A stretch of DNA of 33,459 nucleotides from Pseudomonadota bacterium (GTDB taxonomy: Bacteria; Pseudomonadota; Gammaproteobacteria; Burkholderiales; Burkholderiaceae): the NCBI GenBank assembly GCA_023441105.1, contig JAEZQX010000183.1, forward strand, positions 1 to 33,459. The letters run 5' to 3'. Of the stretch, positions 32,891 to 33,459 are shown piece by piece. Under the pieces are notes generated by a model. It was not told the origin of the DNA, made no database searches, and was given only the letters and a program-made list of their open reading frames with translations. A program made the position numbers and the translations under genes. Numbering within the stretch: the stretch's first letter is position 1; each line of letters opens with the position of its first letter.

Positions 32891-33459
32891 TCAAGGCAGC
32901 TCGAACGCCTCGGCCAGCAACTCGTAGGTGCGCTGGCGGGCAGCGTAGCTCGGCGCCACGCTCAGGACGATCAGCTCGTCCGCTTGGTACAGGTCTTTGA
33001 GCTGGAGCATCCGTTCGACGACCACCTCCGGGGTGCCGACGATGCTCCGGGACCGCTCCGCCAGGGCGATCTCCCGCGCCCGTTCGTCCGGTTGCCACTG
33101 GGCAGCCTGCTCCAGCGACGGGATCGGTGCATTCACGCCGTAGGCCATCTCCACTCGCCGCAGGTCGACCGCCTTCAGGCAGCGCTCAGCTTCGGCCTGG
33201 GTATCGGCGCAGATGACGAACACGGCGACCGCACAGTGCGGTGCCGGCTCGGTGCCGGGCCGGAATGATTGCCGGTAGTGGCGCGCCACCTCCTCGCCGC
33301 CGTGGGCGGTGATGAAATGCGCGAACGCGAAGCGGATGCCGAGATGAGCGGCCAGCGAGCCGCCGTAGCCGCTCGAGCCGAGCATCCAGATCTCCGGACG
33401 GGTGTCGACGATCGGCTGCAGCGGAATCCCGCTCGCCTCGTGGTCCGCGGGCAGCGGAC
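32891..33459 (-). CDS. Luciferase-like FMN-dependent monooxygenase (3' part)
   Basis: The last 188 or so residues of a bacterial-luciferase-family flavin monooxygenase; the gene enters from beyond the window's right edge. The frame is open from 33459 and reads ...PIVDTRPEIWMLGSSGYGGSLAAHLGIRFAFAHFI, the conserved (E/V)W-LGSSG motif of the MsnO8-type branch. HYRQSFRP, AVAVFVICADT and VGTPEVVVERMLQLKDLYQADELIV follow in family order, with the barrel-closing end at FELP. The enzyme uses reduced FMN and O2 to oxidise an unknown small molecule. An ATG at 33385 inside this frame is not the start. It is 255 bases from the next gene, so probably not in an operon with it. Confidence 0.88.
   Translation of the reverse strand, partial: PLPADHEASGIPLQPIVDTRPEIWMLGSSGYGGSLAAHLGIRFAFAHFITAHGGEEVARHYRQSFRPGTEPAPHCAVAVFVICADTQAEAERCLKAVDLRRVEMAYGVNAPIPSLEQAAQWQPDERAREIALAERSRSIVGTPEVVVERMLQLKDLYQADELIVLSVAPSYAARQRTYELLAEAFELP

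Overview
The window is G+C-rich chromosomal DNA, most likely from a betaproteobacterium of the Burkholderiales type. The grounds are two orphan tripartite-tricarboxylate-type (Bug family) periplasmic binding proteins, an FCD-type GntR regulator, a CaiB/BaiF CoA-transferase, an acyl-CoA dehydrogenase and an IlvD/Edd dehydratase, which is a typical environmental betaproteobacterial set. No plasmid, phage or transposase gene was seen.

Layout. 1-7.1 kb: a lipoprotein alpha/beta hydrolase diverges from serS; then come an acyl-CoA dehydrogenase, a Bug-type binding protein, a CoA-transferase on the other strand and a small conserved-looking protein. 7.2-10.0 kb: a tightly overlapping minus-strand operon reads WecG/TagA-type glycosyltransferase, polysaccharide deacetylase, then radical SAM/SPASM protein, probably for an exported or surface polysaccharide. 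10.4-13.5 kb: a glycine-zipper lipoprotein, a GntR regulator, a TauD/TfdA dioxygenase and a convergent Bug protein. The dioxygenase promoter holds a perfect TGTCGAC-N5-GTCGACA operator, and the same half-site lies in the promoter of the second Bug gene, suggesting a small catabolic regulon. 13.7-14.7 kb: a methyltransferase with a zinc ribbon.

15.0-26.3 kb is the most distinctive part. A double-domain KaiC-like ATPase and a stand-alone receiver protein form one operon. It diverges from a run of phosphoketolase, glycogen phosphorylase, glycogen debranching enzyme and phosphoglucomutase genes. The four enzymes can convert glycogen to hexose phosphate and, through pentose phosphate or fructose 6-phosphate, to acetyl phosphate. 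The KaiC/receiver pair is a candidate regulator of that flux.

26.3-29.0 kb has visibly lower G+C, sparse genes (a membrane acyltransferase, a 2H phosphoesterase) and decayed-looking intergenic DNA, and ends at a tRNA-Ser(CGA) gene. It may be a horizontally acquired segment. 29.4-33.5 kb: an Hsp20 gene with a heat-shock-type promoter and a ROSE-like RNA thermometer, an IlvD/Edd family sugar-acid-type dehydratase, a proline-rich lipoprotein, and the 3' part of a luciferase-like flavin monooxygenase that runs off the window.
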